From the NCBI RefSeq assembly GCF_042665155.1, contig NZ_JBHTCG010000004.1, positions 310,001-374,000 of the forward strand: a stretch of DNA of 64,000 bases, read 5' to 3'. Positions 8,759 through 16,547 of the stretch are shown here, in pieces. Each line of letters opens with the position of its first letter. The first letter of the stretch is position 1. The position numbers and the translations under genes were made by a program. This DNA is from Sphaerisporangium rhizosphaerae (GTDB lineage Bacteria; Actinomycetota; Actinomycetes; Streptosporangiales; Streptosporangiaceae). The notes beneath the pieces were generated by a model, which made no database searches, was not told where the DNA came from, and saw nothing but the letters and a program-made list of their open reading frames with translations.

Positions 8759-10681
8759 TCAGCCCGTCACGCGGTAGGGGCGCATCATCTCGTTGTCCTC
8801 GTGCTCGAGGAGGTGGCAGTGCCAGACGAACAGCCCTGCCCGGTCGAACGTCGCCCTGATCCGGGTGATCTCGTGGGGATAGGCGATCACCGTGTCCTTG
8901 AACCCCGTCTCCCAGCGCTCCGGAGACCGGGAGGCGCCGGTGAACGGCTGCCGGTCGACCACCTCGAACTGCGCCTCGTGGATGTGGATGGGGTGGGCGT
9001 CCACCGTCCGGTTGTGGATCTCCCAGACCTCCGTGGAGCCCACCACGGGGGTCTCGGTGATCGGATCGGACCACATCCTCGCCCTGACCCCGCCGTCGAC
9101 GGTGCCGAGCAGCGCCGCCGTCGGCGGGGCGCCGGCGATGGTGGCCGAGGTCTGTTCCAGCAGGGCGACCTTGCGGGTCTTCGTCTCCGGGGCGAGCGGG
9201 CCGGGCGCGGGAAGGGCGAGCCGGTCGGGAGGCTCGCTGAGATCCGGTTCCACCGATTCCCGCACGAGGAACTTCATCACCTGCCCGGTCGTCGCCGGGT
9301 CGGCCGGGGCGGCCCGCGGATCCCCGCGGTAGGCCCCGTCGGGTCCTTCGTTGATGAGGTACAGCTCCGAGTCCTGAGGCATGCGGGTGAAGTCGACGAT
9401 CACGTCGGCTCGCTCGGCCGGGGCGAGCAGGAGCCTGCCGAGTTCGACGGGCTCGGGCAGGAACCCCCCGTCCGAGCCGATCTGCCAGAAGGGCAGGGCC
9501 GGAGCCACCGGGCGTTTCGCGGCGGGCCGCGTGACGATCTTCAGGTCGAGGACCCGCGCGTTGCAGCCGTTCAGGAAGCGGAACCGGTAGCGGCGCGGCT
9601 CGACCGTCAGGTACGGCCAGGTGCGGCCGTTGACCATCATGGCGGTGCCGAAGAACTCCGGGTTCCAGATCGGCGGAAGATCGCTGTGGGGGATGTAGGG
9701 CCCCGCGATCCGGTCGAAGTCCCTGCGGCTGCCGGGATAGTGAAGCGAGCCGTCGGCGTCGAACGAGCGATCTTGGATGACGATCGGGATCTCGTGGTAC
9801 CGGGTGCCGGCGGGATCGCCTCGCCGTGGCGCCGGTCCCGGCAGCATGGGTGCCGGCAGGTCGGACGGACCGCCGCGCAGCAGGTAGAAGCCCGCCAGGC
9901 CCGCGTACACGTTGAGCCGGGTCACGCCCAGCGCGTGATCGTGGTACCACATCGTGGTGGGGGGCTGGTCGTTCCCGTAACGGAACACCGCGGACCCCGG
10001 GCGCCAGGAGATGCCGGTCCGGTCGGCGAAGCCGGCGGCGAAAGCCGCGTACTGGGAGCCTTCGGTCGCGTAGTGCGGAGGGATGTCTCTCGCTCGCGGG
10101 AGGTACCACGCCTCGGGGAAACCGTCGCTGTCCTCGAGATTGTGCCCGCCGTGCAGATGGGTGACGATCGGCACCGGCCCGTCGTATCGGCCGGGGGTGG
10201 AGGTCAGGTCGGGACCCGAATCACGGCCCCGCACGCCGCCCCCCGGGTTGGCCCAATGAAGGGTCGGGTCCACCGGCAACAGGTGCGGCAGGTGGCGGCC
10301 GTCCCCGTCGACCAGTTCGTTCGCCCACGTCACCAGGACGGGCCTGTCGACCGTGGCCTCCAGGGTGAACCCGGGCGAGCTGAAGGTGCGTGGGTGCCGG
10401 ACCGACCCGTAGCCCCAGACCGTGGTCGCCGGGCTCCTCGGAGGGAGGATCTGCTGCCGGAACCGCCGGACCCCGATGAGGTACCGGTCCACGGGATCGC
10501 CCGCCGCGGAGAGGGACGGCATGACCGGAGGAACGGCGAGCGGGGTGACGTACTTGGCGATCGCCGCCGGGTCCATCATGCCCCAGGGGGCCGCCGCGCC
10601 TCCCAGGCGCAGGCGCCGCCCGGCGACCAGGAGGAAGGCGCCCGCCGCGCCCGTCTTCATGAACTCACGTCTCGTGATCAC
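8759..10681 (-). CDS. Multicopper oxidase (CotA/bilirubin oxidase-like), Tat-exported
   Basis: The 640-residue protein starts at GTG 10681 after GAGGCCGAG. It opens with a twin-arginine signal (ITRREFMKTGAAGAFLLVAG), so export of a folded copper enzyme is expected. All copper motifs are present in order: HLHGGH (~174), WYHDHALG (~244), HPIHIH (~560) and HCHLLEHEDNEMM (~618). Together they form the T1 and trinuclear sites. The Met after the last His block is the T1 axial ligand position. The layout and length match CotA-laccase or phenoxazinone-synthase-like oxidases that oxidise phenols or metal ions with O2. It stands upstream of the LAL-type regulator on the same strand and may be co-transcribed with it. 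The substrate is not predictable. Confidence 0.92.
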   Translation of the reverse strand: MITRREFMKTGAAGAFLLVAGRRLRLGGAAAPWGMMDPAAIAKYVTPLAVPPVMPSLSAAGDPVDRYLIGVRRFRQQILPPRSPATTVWGYGSVRHPRTFSSPGFTLEATVDRPVLVTWANELVDGDGRHLPHLLPVDPTLHWANPGGGVRGRDSGPDLTSTPGRYDGPVPIVTHLHGGHNLEDSDGFPEAWYLPRARDIPPHYATEGSQYAAFAAGFADRTGISWRPGSAVFRYGNDQPPTTMWYHDHALGVTRLNVYAGLAGFYLLRGGPSDLPAPMLPGPAPRRGDPAGTRYHEIPIVIQDRSFDADGSLHYPGSRRDFDRIAGPYIPHSDLPPIWNPEFFGTAMMVNGRTWPYLTVEPRRYRFRFLNGCNARVLDLKIVTRPAAKRPVAPALPFWQIGSDGGFLPEPVELGRLLLAPAERADVIVDFTRMPQDSELYLINEGPDGAYRGDPRAAPADPATTGQVMKFLVRESVEPDLSEPPDRLALPAPGPLAPETKTRKVALLEQTSATIAGAPPTAALLGTVDGGVRARMWSDPITETPVVGSTEVWEIHNRTVDAHPIHIHEAQFEVVDRQPFTGASRSPERWETGFKDTVIAYPHEITRIRATFDRAGLFVWHCHLLEHEDNEMMRPYRVTG

Positions 10682-10886
10682 CTCGGCCTCCTCGGATGTC
10701 GGACGAGAATGTCCAACTCAGGCCGGTCACGACGCCGTCGGGTCGTCTCCGCGACCAACCGCTCCACGGCTCATCGAGGACCATCAGTACTTCTACCTGC
10801 GAATCTACACCTGCCGCCATCCGGGGCACCGGCGGTCGCGCGTCCGGTCCGTGCGGCTCGTGCGGCCCGGCCCGCCGCCCCGCCAG

Positions 10887-10900
10887 GGGACCAAAGACTC
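10887..10900 (+). promoter_or_regulatory. DevR/DosR-type box upstream of P-type ATPase
   Basis: GGGACCAAAGACTC, 74 bases before the ATPase start at 10974. It shares the GGGACC half site with the other boxes. Confidence 0.5.
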
Positions 10901-10973
10901 TGTGCCCGCGGCGTCGCCGGTCAGAGGCTCGAACCATGACCCGATCACTCGCCGGCCGCGCCGGAGTCGACCC

Positions 10974-13520
10974 ATGACCAGGGGAGATGTCACCGCGACC
11001 GCCGCCGGCCGCGGCCTGTCGTCCGCGGAGGCGGCCGCACGACTGGAACGGGACGGGGCGAACCTGCTTCCCCGGAGACCGCCCGTCCCGCTGTGGCGGC
11101 GCGTCGCCGCCCAGCTCCGCGACCCGCTCATCCTGGTCCTTCTGGTGGCGACGGCGCTGACCCTGGCCACGGGCGACTGGACCGACATGGCCGTGATCAT
11201 GCTGGTGATCGTGGTCAACACCTCGGTAGGGGTCGTCCAGGAGGTCCGGGCCGACCGCGCCATCACCGCCCTGTCCGAACTGACCGCTCCAACGGCGCGC
11301 GTGGTACGCGACGGCACGCAGACGCAGGTCCCGGCGGCCGGCGTCGTCGTCGGTGACGTCGTGGTGCTGGCCGAGGGGGACATCGTCCCCGCCGACGCCG
11401 AGTTGGTGGAGGCGGCCGGGCTGCTCATCGACGAGTCGGCCCTGACGGGCGAGTCCGTCCCGGTGGACAAGGGCGCCGGCCGGCCGGTGTCCGCGGGCAC
11501 GGTCGTGGCCCGGGGGCGCGGACGGGCGGTGGTCACCGCGGTCGGAGCGGCCGGCACGGCCGGGCGCATAGCGTCCATGATGGTCAACGGCGGCGGTCTC
11601 ACCCCCCTCCAGCGGCGGCTGACCGATGTCGGCCGCATGCTGGCCGGCGTCACCGTGCTGCTGTGCGTGATCGTGCTCGCCCTCGGCCTGGTCCGCGGCC
11701 TGCCGGTCGAGCTGATGGTCGTGACCGCCATCAGCCTGGTGGTGGCGGCCGTCCCGGAGTCGCTGCCCGCGGTCGTCACCTTGAGCCTGGCGCTGGGAGC
11801 GCGCCGCATGGCCGCACGCGACGCCCTGGTGCGCAGGCTGCCCGCCGTCGAGACCCTCGGCTCGGTCACCGTGCTGGCCACCGACAAGACCGGCACGCTC
11901 ACCGAGGGAAGAATGGTCGCCCGGCTGGTGTGGACCCCGGCCGGAGAAGCGCGGCTCACCGGCTCCGGCTATGCCCCCGACGGCCGGATCATCCCCGAAG
12001 GGGCCGTCGGCGCCGAGGCGTTCACCGACCTGCTGACCGCGGCGGCATTGTGCAACGACGCGCGACTGACGCCGGACCCGCGCGGCCGGTGGCCGGCGCT
12101 GGGCGATCCCACCGAGGCCGCCCTGCTCGCCGCCGCCGCCAAGCTGGGCCTGGACCGGTCACAGACGCAGCAGCGCTTCCCGCGGGTCGCCGAGCGGCCC
12201 TTCGACAGCGGGCGCAAGCGCATGACGACCGTCCACCGGACGCCCGGCGGCCACGCCCGGACGATCTGCAAGGGCGCGCCCGAGGCGCTGCTCCATCCCT
12301 CCGTCCTGACCGACGCCCCCGCGGTCCTCACCCGTGCCCGCGAGCGCGCCGACCGGCTCGCCCAGAACGGCTACCGGGTGCTGGCCGTCGCCGCGTCGGA
12401 CCTGGACGACGTCCCGGCGACCGTCGAGGAGCGCGGGTTGACGCTGCTCGGGCTGATCGCGATCCTCGATCCGCCGCGGCCGGCCGCGGCGGCCGCCATC
12501 GACGCCTGCAAGCGCGCCGGGATCAGGCCCGTCCTCATCACCGGCGACCACCCGGGGACGGCTCGCGCCGTCGCCACCGACCTCGGCATCATCGAGACCG
12601 GCGGCCGGGTCGTCGACTGCCGCGACGCCGGCGCACCGGGCGAGGGCACCGCGAGCGTGTACGCCCGGGCCACGCCCGAGCAGAAGCTCGACATCATCGA
12701 GAGCATGCGTCATCGCGGCGACACGCTGGCGATGACCGGGGACGGCGTCAACGACGGGCCCGCGCTGAGACGCGCCGACATCGGCGTGGCGATGGGCGAG
12801 CGCGGCACGGAAGTGGCCCGCCAGGCGGCCGATCTGGTGCTGGCCGACGACGACCTCGACACGGTGGTCGCCGCCGTCGAGGAGGGCCGCCGCGTCTACA
12901 CCAACATCCGCCGCTTCCTGGTCTACGGGCTGTCCGGCGGCGCGGCCGAGATCGCCGTGATGCTGCTGGGCCCGTTCGCCGGGCTCACACTCCCGCTGCT
13001 GCCCGCGCAGATCCTGTGGATCAACCTGCTCACCCACGGGCTTCCGGGCGTGGCCCTGGGCGGCGAGCCCGCCCTGCCGGGGTCCATGAGCAGGCCGCCC
13101 CGGCCGCCCACCCAGAGCATCCTGGGGGCCGGCCTGTGGCAGCGCGTGCTCCGGATCGCCATCGTCCTCACCGCCGTCACCCTGGGCGTCGCCATCTGGG
13201 CCCACCAGACCGGACGCCCGTGGCAGAGCATGGCCTTCTTCGCCCTCGGCGCCACCCAGCTCGGCGTGGCGATCGGCTCCCGCACCCGGCCCGGCTCCTC
13301 GGCCAACCCCGCGCTGCTGCTCGCGGTCGCCGGAGCCCTCGTGCTCCAGCTGGCCGGGCTCTACCTCCCGCCGCTCCGCGAACTCCTCGGGACCCGGCCC
13401 CTGGCCCCGGGCGACCTGCTGATCGTCACCGCCCTGTCCACCCTCGGCTACGTCGCCACCCGTCTCGACCGCGTCCTCCACCGGTCCGTCTACACCCCGT
13501 CCTCCGGCCCCGCGCGGTAG
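10974..13520 (+). CDS. Cation-transporting P-type ATPase, CtpF/P2-type
   Basis: I start the 848-residue protein at ATG 10974 (MTRGDVTATA), giving the normal P2-ATPase N-terminus with a cation_ATPase_N segment GLSSAEAAARLERDGANLLP. The motifs are in order: TGESVPVDKG in the actuator (~159), PESLP in the membrane helix M4 (~260, PEGLP in most relatives), DKTGTLTEG with the phosphorylated Asp (~303), and TGDGVNDGPAL (~587). C-terminal membrane helices follow. This architecture fits calcium- or sodium-type pumps; mycobacterial CtpF (a DosR-regulon member) is the nearest described functional analogue I can name. A DevR-type box lies 74 bases upstream. It is probably an inner-membrane ion exporter; ion specificity is inference. 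Confidence 0.92.
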   Translation: MTRGDVTATAAGRGLSSAEAAARLERDGANLLPRRPPVPLWRRVAAQLRDPLILVLLVATALTLATGDWTDMAVIMLVIVVNTSVGVVQEVRADRAITALSELTAPTARVVRDGTQTQVPAAGVVVGDVVVLAEGDIVPADAELVEAAGLLIDESALTGESVPVDKGAGRPVSAGTVVARGRGRAVVTAVGAAGTAGRIASMMVNGGGLTPLQRRLTDVGRMLAGVTVLLCVIVLALGLVRGLPVELMVVTAISLVVAAVPESLPAVVTLSLALGARRMAARDALVRRLPAVETLGSVTVLATDKTGTLTEGRMVARLVWTPAGEARLTGSGYAPDGRIIPEGAVGAEAFTDLLTAAALCNDARLTPDPRGRWPALGDPTEAALLAAAAKLGLDRSQTQQRFPRVAERPFDSGRKRMTTVHRTPGGHARTICKGAPEALLHPSVLTDAPAVLTRARERADRLAQNGYRVLAVAASDLDDVPATVEERGLTLLGLIAILDPPRPAAAAAIDACKRAGIRPVLITGDHPGTARAVATDLGIIETGGRVVDCRDAGAPGEGTASVYARATPEQKLDIIESMRHRGDTLAMTGDGVNDGPALRRADIGVAMGERGTEVARQAADLVLADDDLDTVVAAVEEGRRVYTNIRRFLVYGLSGGAAEIAVMLLGPFAGLTLPLLPAQILWINLLTHGLPGVALGGEPALPGSMSRPPRPPTQSILGAGLWQRVLRIAIVLTAVTLGVAIWAHQTGRPWQSMAFFALGATQLGVAIGSRTRPGSSANPALLLAVAGALVLQLAGLYLPPLRELLGTRPLAPGDLLIVTALSTLGYVATRLDRVLHRSVYTPSSGPAR

Positions 13521-13647
13521 GTGGCACCAGGGCCACCAGGTACAGGACCGCCGGCACGGCGGCGCCGCCGAAGGCGGCGGCCACCGGCACCGCCGCCCGC
13601 CGCGGGTCGCGCAGGTCCCCGGCGACGAACTCGCGTTTGAGCTCCAC
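13513..13647 (-). pseudogene. nhaA: Relic of Na+/H+ antiporter NhaA
   Basis: On the minus strand ~44 codons read ELKREFVAGDLRDPRRAAVP followed by VAAAFGGAAVPAVLYLVAL, which matches the conserved NhaA segment (GLEVKREL...LRQAAFPVIAAIGG...PALLYL in E. coli). It begins four bases after the adhE stop and stops matching where the ATPase gene ends. The remaining ~350 residues of an antiporter are absent. It is a gene fragment squeezed between two intact genes and cannot encode a transporter. Confidence 0.7.
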
Positions 13648-13651
13648 GCGC

Positions 13652-16279
13652 TCATCGTCCGGGCGTGCCGTAGTAGGCCGTGCGCATGAGGGACCGCATG
13701 TCGTCGAGCATCGGCATGCGGGGGTTGGCGGGGGCGCACTGGTCCTCGTAGGCGTTGCGCGCCTGCTGGGGGAGCGCGGCGATGAACTCCTTCTCGTCGA
13801 TGCCCATGGCCTGGAAGGACGGCTCGATGCCGGCGGCGTCGCGGAGCCGTTCGATGGCGGCGGCCAGGGACTCGACGCCCTGCTCCGGGGTCGCGGCGGG
13901 CAGGTCCAGCGCGTGCGCGATCTCCTGGAAGCGCTCGGGGGCGCGGTAGTGCTCGTACTTCGGCCAGCCGGTCGGCTTGGCCGGGATCGTGCCGTTGTAG
14001 CGGATCACGTGCGGCAGCAGCACCGCGTTGGTCCGGCCGTGGGCGATGTGGAAGCTCGCGCCCAGCGTGTGGGACATGGCGTGGACGATGCCGAGGAAGG
14101 CGTTGCCGAAGGCCATGCCGGCGATGGACCCGGCGTTGTGCATCCGCTCGCGCGCGACCGGGTCGCCGGATCCGTGCCGCACGGCGCTCTCCAGGTTGCC
14201 CATGATCAGCTTGATGGCGTGCAGGGCCAGGCCGTCGGTGAAGTCGCTGGCGTAGACCGACACGTACGCCTCGATGGCGTGGGTCAGGGCGTCGAAGCCG
14301 CTGTCGGCGGTGACGGTCGGCGGCAGATCGGCGGCCAGGACCGGGTCGACGATGGCGACGCTCGGAGTGAGGGAGTAGTCGGCCAGCGGGTACTTCTTGC
14401 CCGTGGCGGTGTCGGTGATCACGGCGAACGGCGTGACCTCGGCCCCGGTGCCGGAGGTCGTCGGCACGCAGACCAGCCGCGCGAGGCCGCCCAGCGCCGG
14501 GAACCTGAAGGCCCGCTTGCGGATGTCGAAGAACTTCTGCCGCATGTCGGCGAACACGACCTCGGGGTGCTCGTAGCGCAGCCACATCACCTTGGCCGCG
14601 TCCATCGCCGATCCCCCGCCGAGGGCGATGATCGTGTCGGGGCGGAACGCGCGCATCAGCTCGGCGCCGCGGTCCACGGTGGCGACGCTCGGCTCCGGCT
14701 CGACGTCGTCGATGATCTGAAGTGCCACCCGCTCGGCGCGGCGGCCCACCACGGTGAGGATCCGGTCGACGTAGCCGAGCCGGGTCATGGTCGCGTCGGT
14801 GACGATCGTCACCCGGTGCACGCCGGGCATGTCGGTCAGGTAGCGGATCGCGTGCGGCTCGAAGTAGATCTTCGCGGGCACCTTGAACCACTGGAGGTTG
14901 TTGGTACGGCGTCCGATCCGCTTGATGTTCAGCAGGTCGACGGCGGAGACGTTGTGGGAGATCGAGTTGCGGCCGTAGCTGCCGCAGCCCAGGGTCAGGG
15001 AGGGGATGAAGGCGTTGTAGACGTCGCCGAGGCCGCCCTGCGACGAAGGGGCGTTCCAGATGATCCGCACGGCCTTCACCCTCGCTCCGAACCTTTCCAC
15101 CAGCGCCTCGTCACGGGTGTGGACGGCGGCGCTGTGGCCGAGGCCGCCGAACTCCACCATGCGCTCGGCCAGGACGATGCCCTCCTCGGCGCCGGCCGCG
15201 CGCAGCACCGCCAGCACCGGGCAGAGCTTCTCCCTGGTCAGCGGCTCGGCCGGGCCCACCTGACCGACCTCGGCCAAGATGATCGAGGTGCCTTCCGGCA
15301 CGGTGAAACCGGCCCGCCCGGCGATCCAGGCGGCGGACCGGCCGACGACGTCGGGATTGATCCTGGTACAGGCCCCGGGTGCGCCCGTGGCCGCGCCGAA
15401 CAGCAGGTCCTCCAGCTTCCGCTTCTCCTCCGGCGTGGCCAGGTAGGCGTGCAGCGCGCCGAACTCGGCGAGCGTGGCGTCGTACACGGCCGCGTCGATG
15501 ATGACCGCCTGCTCGGAGGCGCAGATCATGCCGTTGTCGAACGCCTTGGACAGCACGATGTCGTTGACGGCCCGGCGCAGGTCGGCCGTGCGTTCGACGT
15601 ACGCGGGCACGTTCCCCGGGCCGACGCCGAGCGCGGGCTTGCCCGCCGAGTACGCCGCGTGGACCATGCCGCCGCCGCCGGTGGCCAGGATCGTGGACAC
15701 GCCGTCATGGCGCATGAGCGCGCTGGTGGCGACCGGCGACGGGTCCTCGATCCACTGCACGCAGTGCTCCGGCGCGCCCGCGGCGACGGCCGCGTCGCGG
15801 ACGACCCTCGCCGCCGCGGCGCTGCACTCCTGTGCCGCGGGGTGGAAGGCGAACACGATCGGGTTGCGGGTCTTCAGGGCGATCAGGGCCTTGAAGATCG
15901 TGGTGGAGGTGGGGTTGGTGACCGGGGTGATCCCGCAGACCACGCCGACCGGTTCGGCGATCTCCACCAGGCCGCTGATGTCGTCGCGGGCGATGACGCC
16001 GACGGTCTTGAGCGCCGCCATGCCGTTGGTCACGTGCTCGCAGGCGTAGACGTTCTTCACCGCCTTGTCCTCGAACAACCCGCGGCCGGTCTCCCGTACC
16101 GCCAGTTCGGCCAGCCCGGCGTGCTCGTCGAGCGCGGCGACCGACGCCTTCTTCACGATGTGGTCCACCTGTTCCTGGTCGAAGGCCGCGTACTCCTCCA
16201 GCGCCTTGAGCCCGTTCCCGACAAGGGCGTCGACCATCTCGCTGACGGCGGCCGGTACGTGCGCCACGTGCGCGGTCAT
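13652..16279 (-). CDS. adhE: Bifunctional acetaldehyde-CoA/alcohol dehydrogenase AdhE
   Basis: The 875-residue protein has full AdhE length and order. An N-terminal CoA-acylating aldehyde dehydrogenase (about 1-440) carries the catalytic Cys in AFDNGMICASEQA (~251) and a glycine-rich GVGPGNVPAY. A linker follows, then an iron-dependent alcohol dehydrogenase (about 450-860) with GGGSAMDAAK (~553), the metal-site region HAIEAYVS and HAMSHTLGASFHIAHG. It reduces acetyl-CoA to acetaldehyde and then ethanol, re-oxidising two NADH. The start at ATG 16279 follows GAGGTGATCAC. Two DevR-type boxes lie 75 and 112 bases upstream, suggesting induction at low oxygen together with pflBA, which supplies acetyl-CoA. 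AdhE is uncommon in obligately aerobic actinomycetes. Confidence 0.96.
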   Translation of the reverse strand: MTAHVAHVPAAVSEMVDALVGNGLKALEEYAAFDQEQVDHIVKKASVAALDEHAGLAELAVRETGRGLFEDKAVKNVYACEHVTNGMAALKTVGVIARDDISGLVEIAEPVGVVCGITPVTNPTSTTIFKALIALKTRNPIVFAFHPAAQECSAAAARVVRDAAVAAGAPEHCVQWIEDPSPVATSALMRHDGVSTILATGGGGMVHAAYSAGKPALGVGPGNVPAYVERTADLRRAVNDIVLSKAFDNGMICASEQAVIIDAAVYDATLAEFGALHAYLATPEEKRKLEDLLFGAATGAPGACTRINPDVVGRSAAWIAGRAGFTVPEGTSIILAEVGQVGPAEPLTREKLCPVLAVLRAAGAEEGIVLAERMVEFGGLGHSAAVHTRDEALVERFGARVKAVRIIWNAPSSQGGLGDVYNAFIPSLTLGCGSYGRNSISHNVSAVDLLNIKRIGRRTNNLQWFKVPAKIYFEPHAIRYLTDMPGVHRVTIVTDATMTRLGYVDRILTVVGRRAERVALQIIDDVEPEPSVATVDRGAELMRAFRPDTIIALGGGSAMDAAKVMWLRYEHPEVVFADMRQKFFDIRKRAFRFPALGGLARLVCVPTTSGTGAEVTPFAVITDTATGKKYPLADYSLTPSVAIVDPVLAADLPPTVTADSGFDALTHAIEAYVSVYASDFTDGLALHAIKLIMGNLESAVRHGSGDPVARERMHNAGSIAGMAFGNAFLGIVHAMSHTLGASFHIAHGRTNAVLLPHVIRYNGTIPAKPTGWPKYEHYRAPERFQEIAHALDLPAATPEQGVESLAAAIERLRDAAGIEPSFQAMGIDEKEFIAALPQQARNAYEDQCAPANPRMPMLDDMRSLMRTAYYGTPGR

Positions 16280-16353
16280 GTGATCACCTCGGCATCTCGT
16301 GTGATGCGGTCACTCCGAGCATCTCGATCCGCCGCCTCCGGCACCGGAGCGCT

Positions 16354-16367
16354 TGGACCTTGATCCC
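16354..16367 (+). promoter_or_regulatory. DevR/DosR-type box, proximal, upstream of adhE
   Basis: TGGACCTTGATCCC, 75 bases before the adhE ATG. It is the first of two boxes in this promoter, 37 bases from the second. Confidence 0.5.
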
Positions 16368-16390
16368 CTGCCCGAACGACACCCCGGCTC

Positions 16391-16404
16391 GGGACCTTGG
16401 ACCC
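16391..16404 (+). promoter_or_regulatory. DevR/DosR-type box, distal, upstream of adhE
   Basis: GGGACCTTGGACCC, 112 bases before the adhE ATG. Both half sites are recognisable. Confidence 0.6.
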
Positions 16405-16476
16405 CGGTCCGCGCCCGCGCCGCTCCTGTACCGGCGCCGAGGGCGCCGCGGAGGGCTGAGGCGGCGGACAGGTCGA

Positions 16477-16516
16477 GATGACGGCCGGGGTCGCGCGGGC
16501 GACCCCGGCCGTCATC
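16477..16516. terminator. Perfect 18-bp hairpin, terminator of the acetyltransferase gene
   Basis: Arms 16477-16494 and 16499-16516 pair without mismatch around a GCGG loop. It lies 32 bases beyond the stop of the leftward acetyltransferase gene and separates it from the adhE promoter. Confidence 0.75.
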
Positions 16517-16547
16517 GGGCTGTCACCGCCTCCGCCGTCGGAGGCCG

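Noticed and set aside
8892..9332. Plus-strand open frame over the multicopper oxidase
   Set aside because: Ser/Arg-rich composition and no ribosome site; it mirrors the codon bias of the real gene.
5541..10109. A 1522-codon open frame on the minus strand
   Set aside because: Only the part from 8642 down is protein-like; the upstream third is the antisense-free shadow of the multicopper oxidase in another frame of the same strand.
11663..16363. A 1566-codon open frame on the plus strand
   Set aside because: Low-complexity Arg/Gly/Asp-rich product lying over adhE and the P-type ATPase in other frames; a GC-skew shadow.
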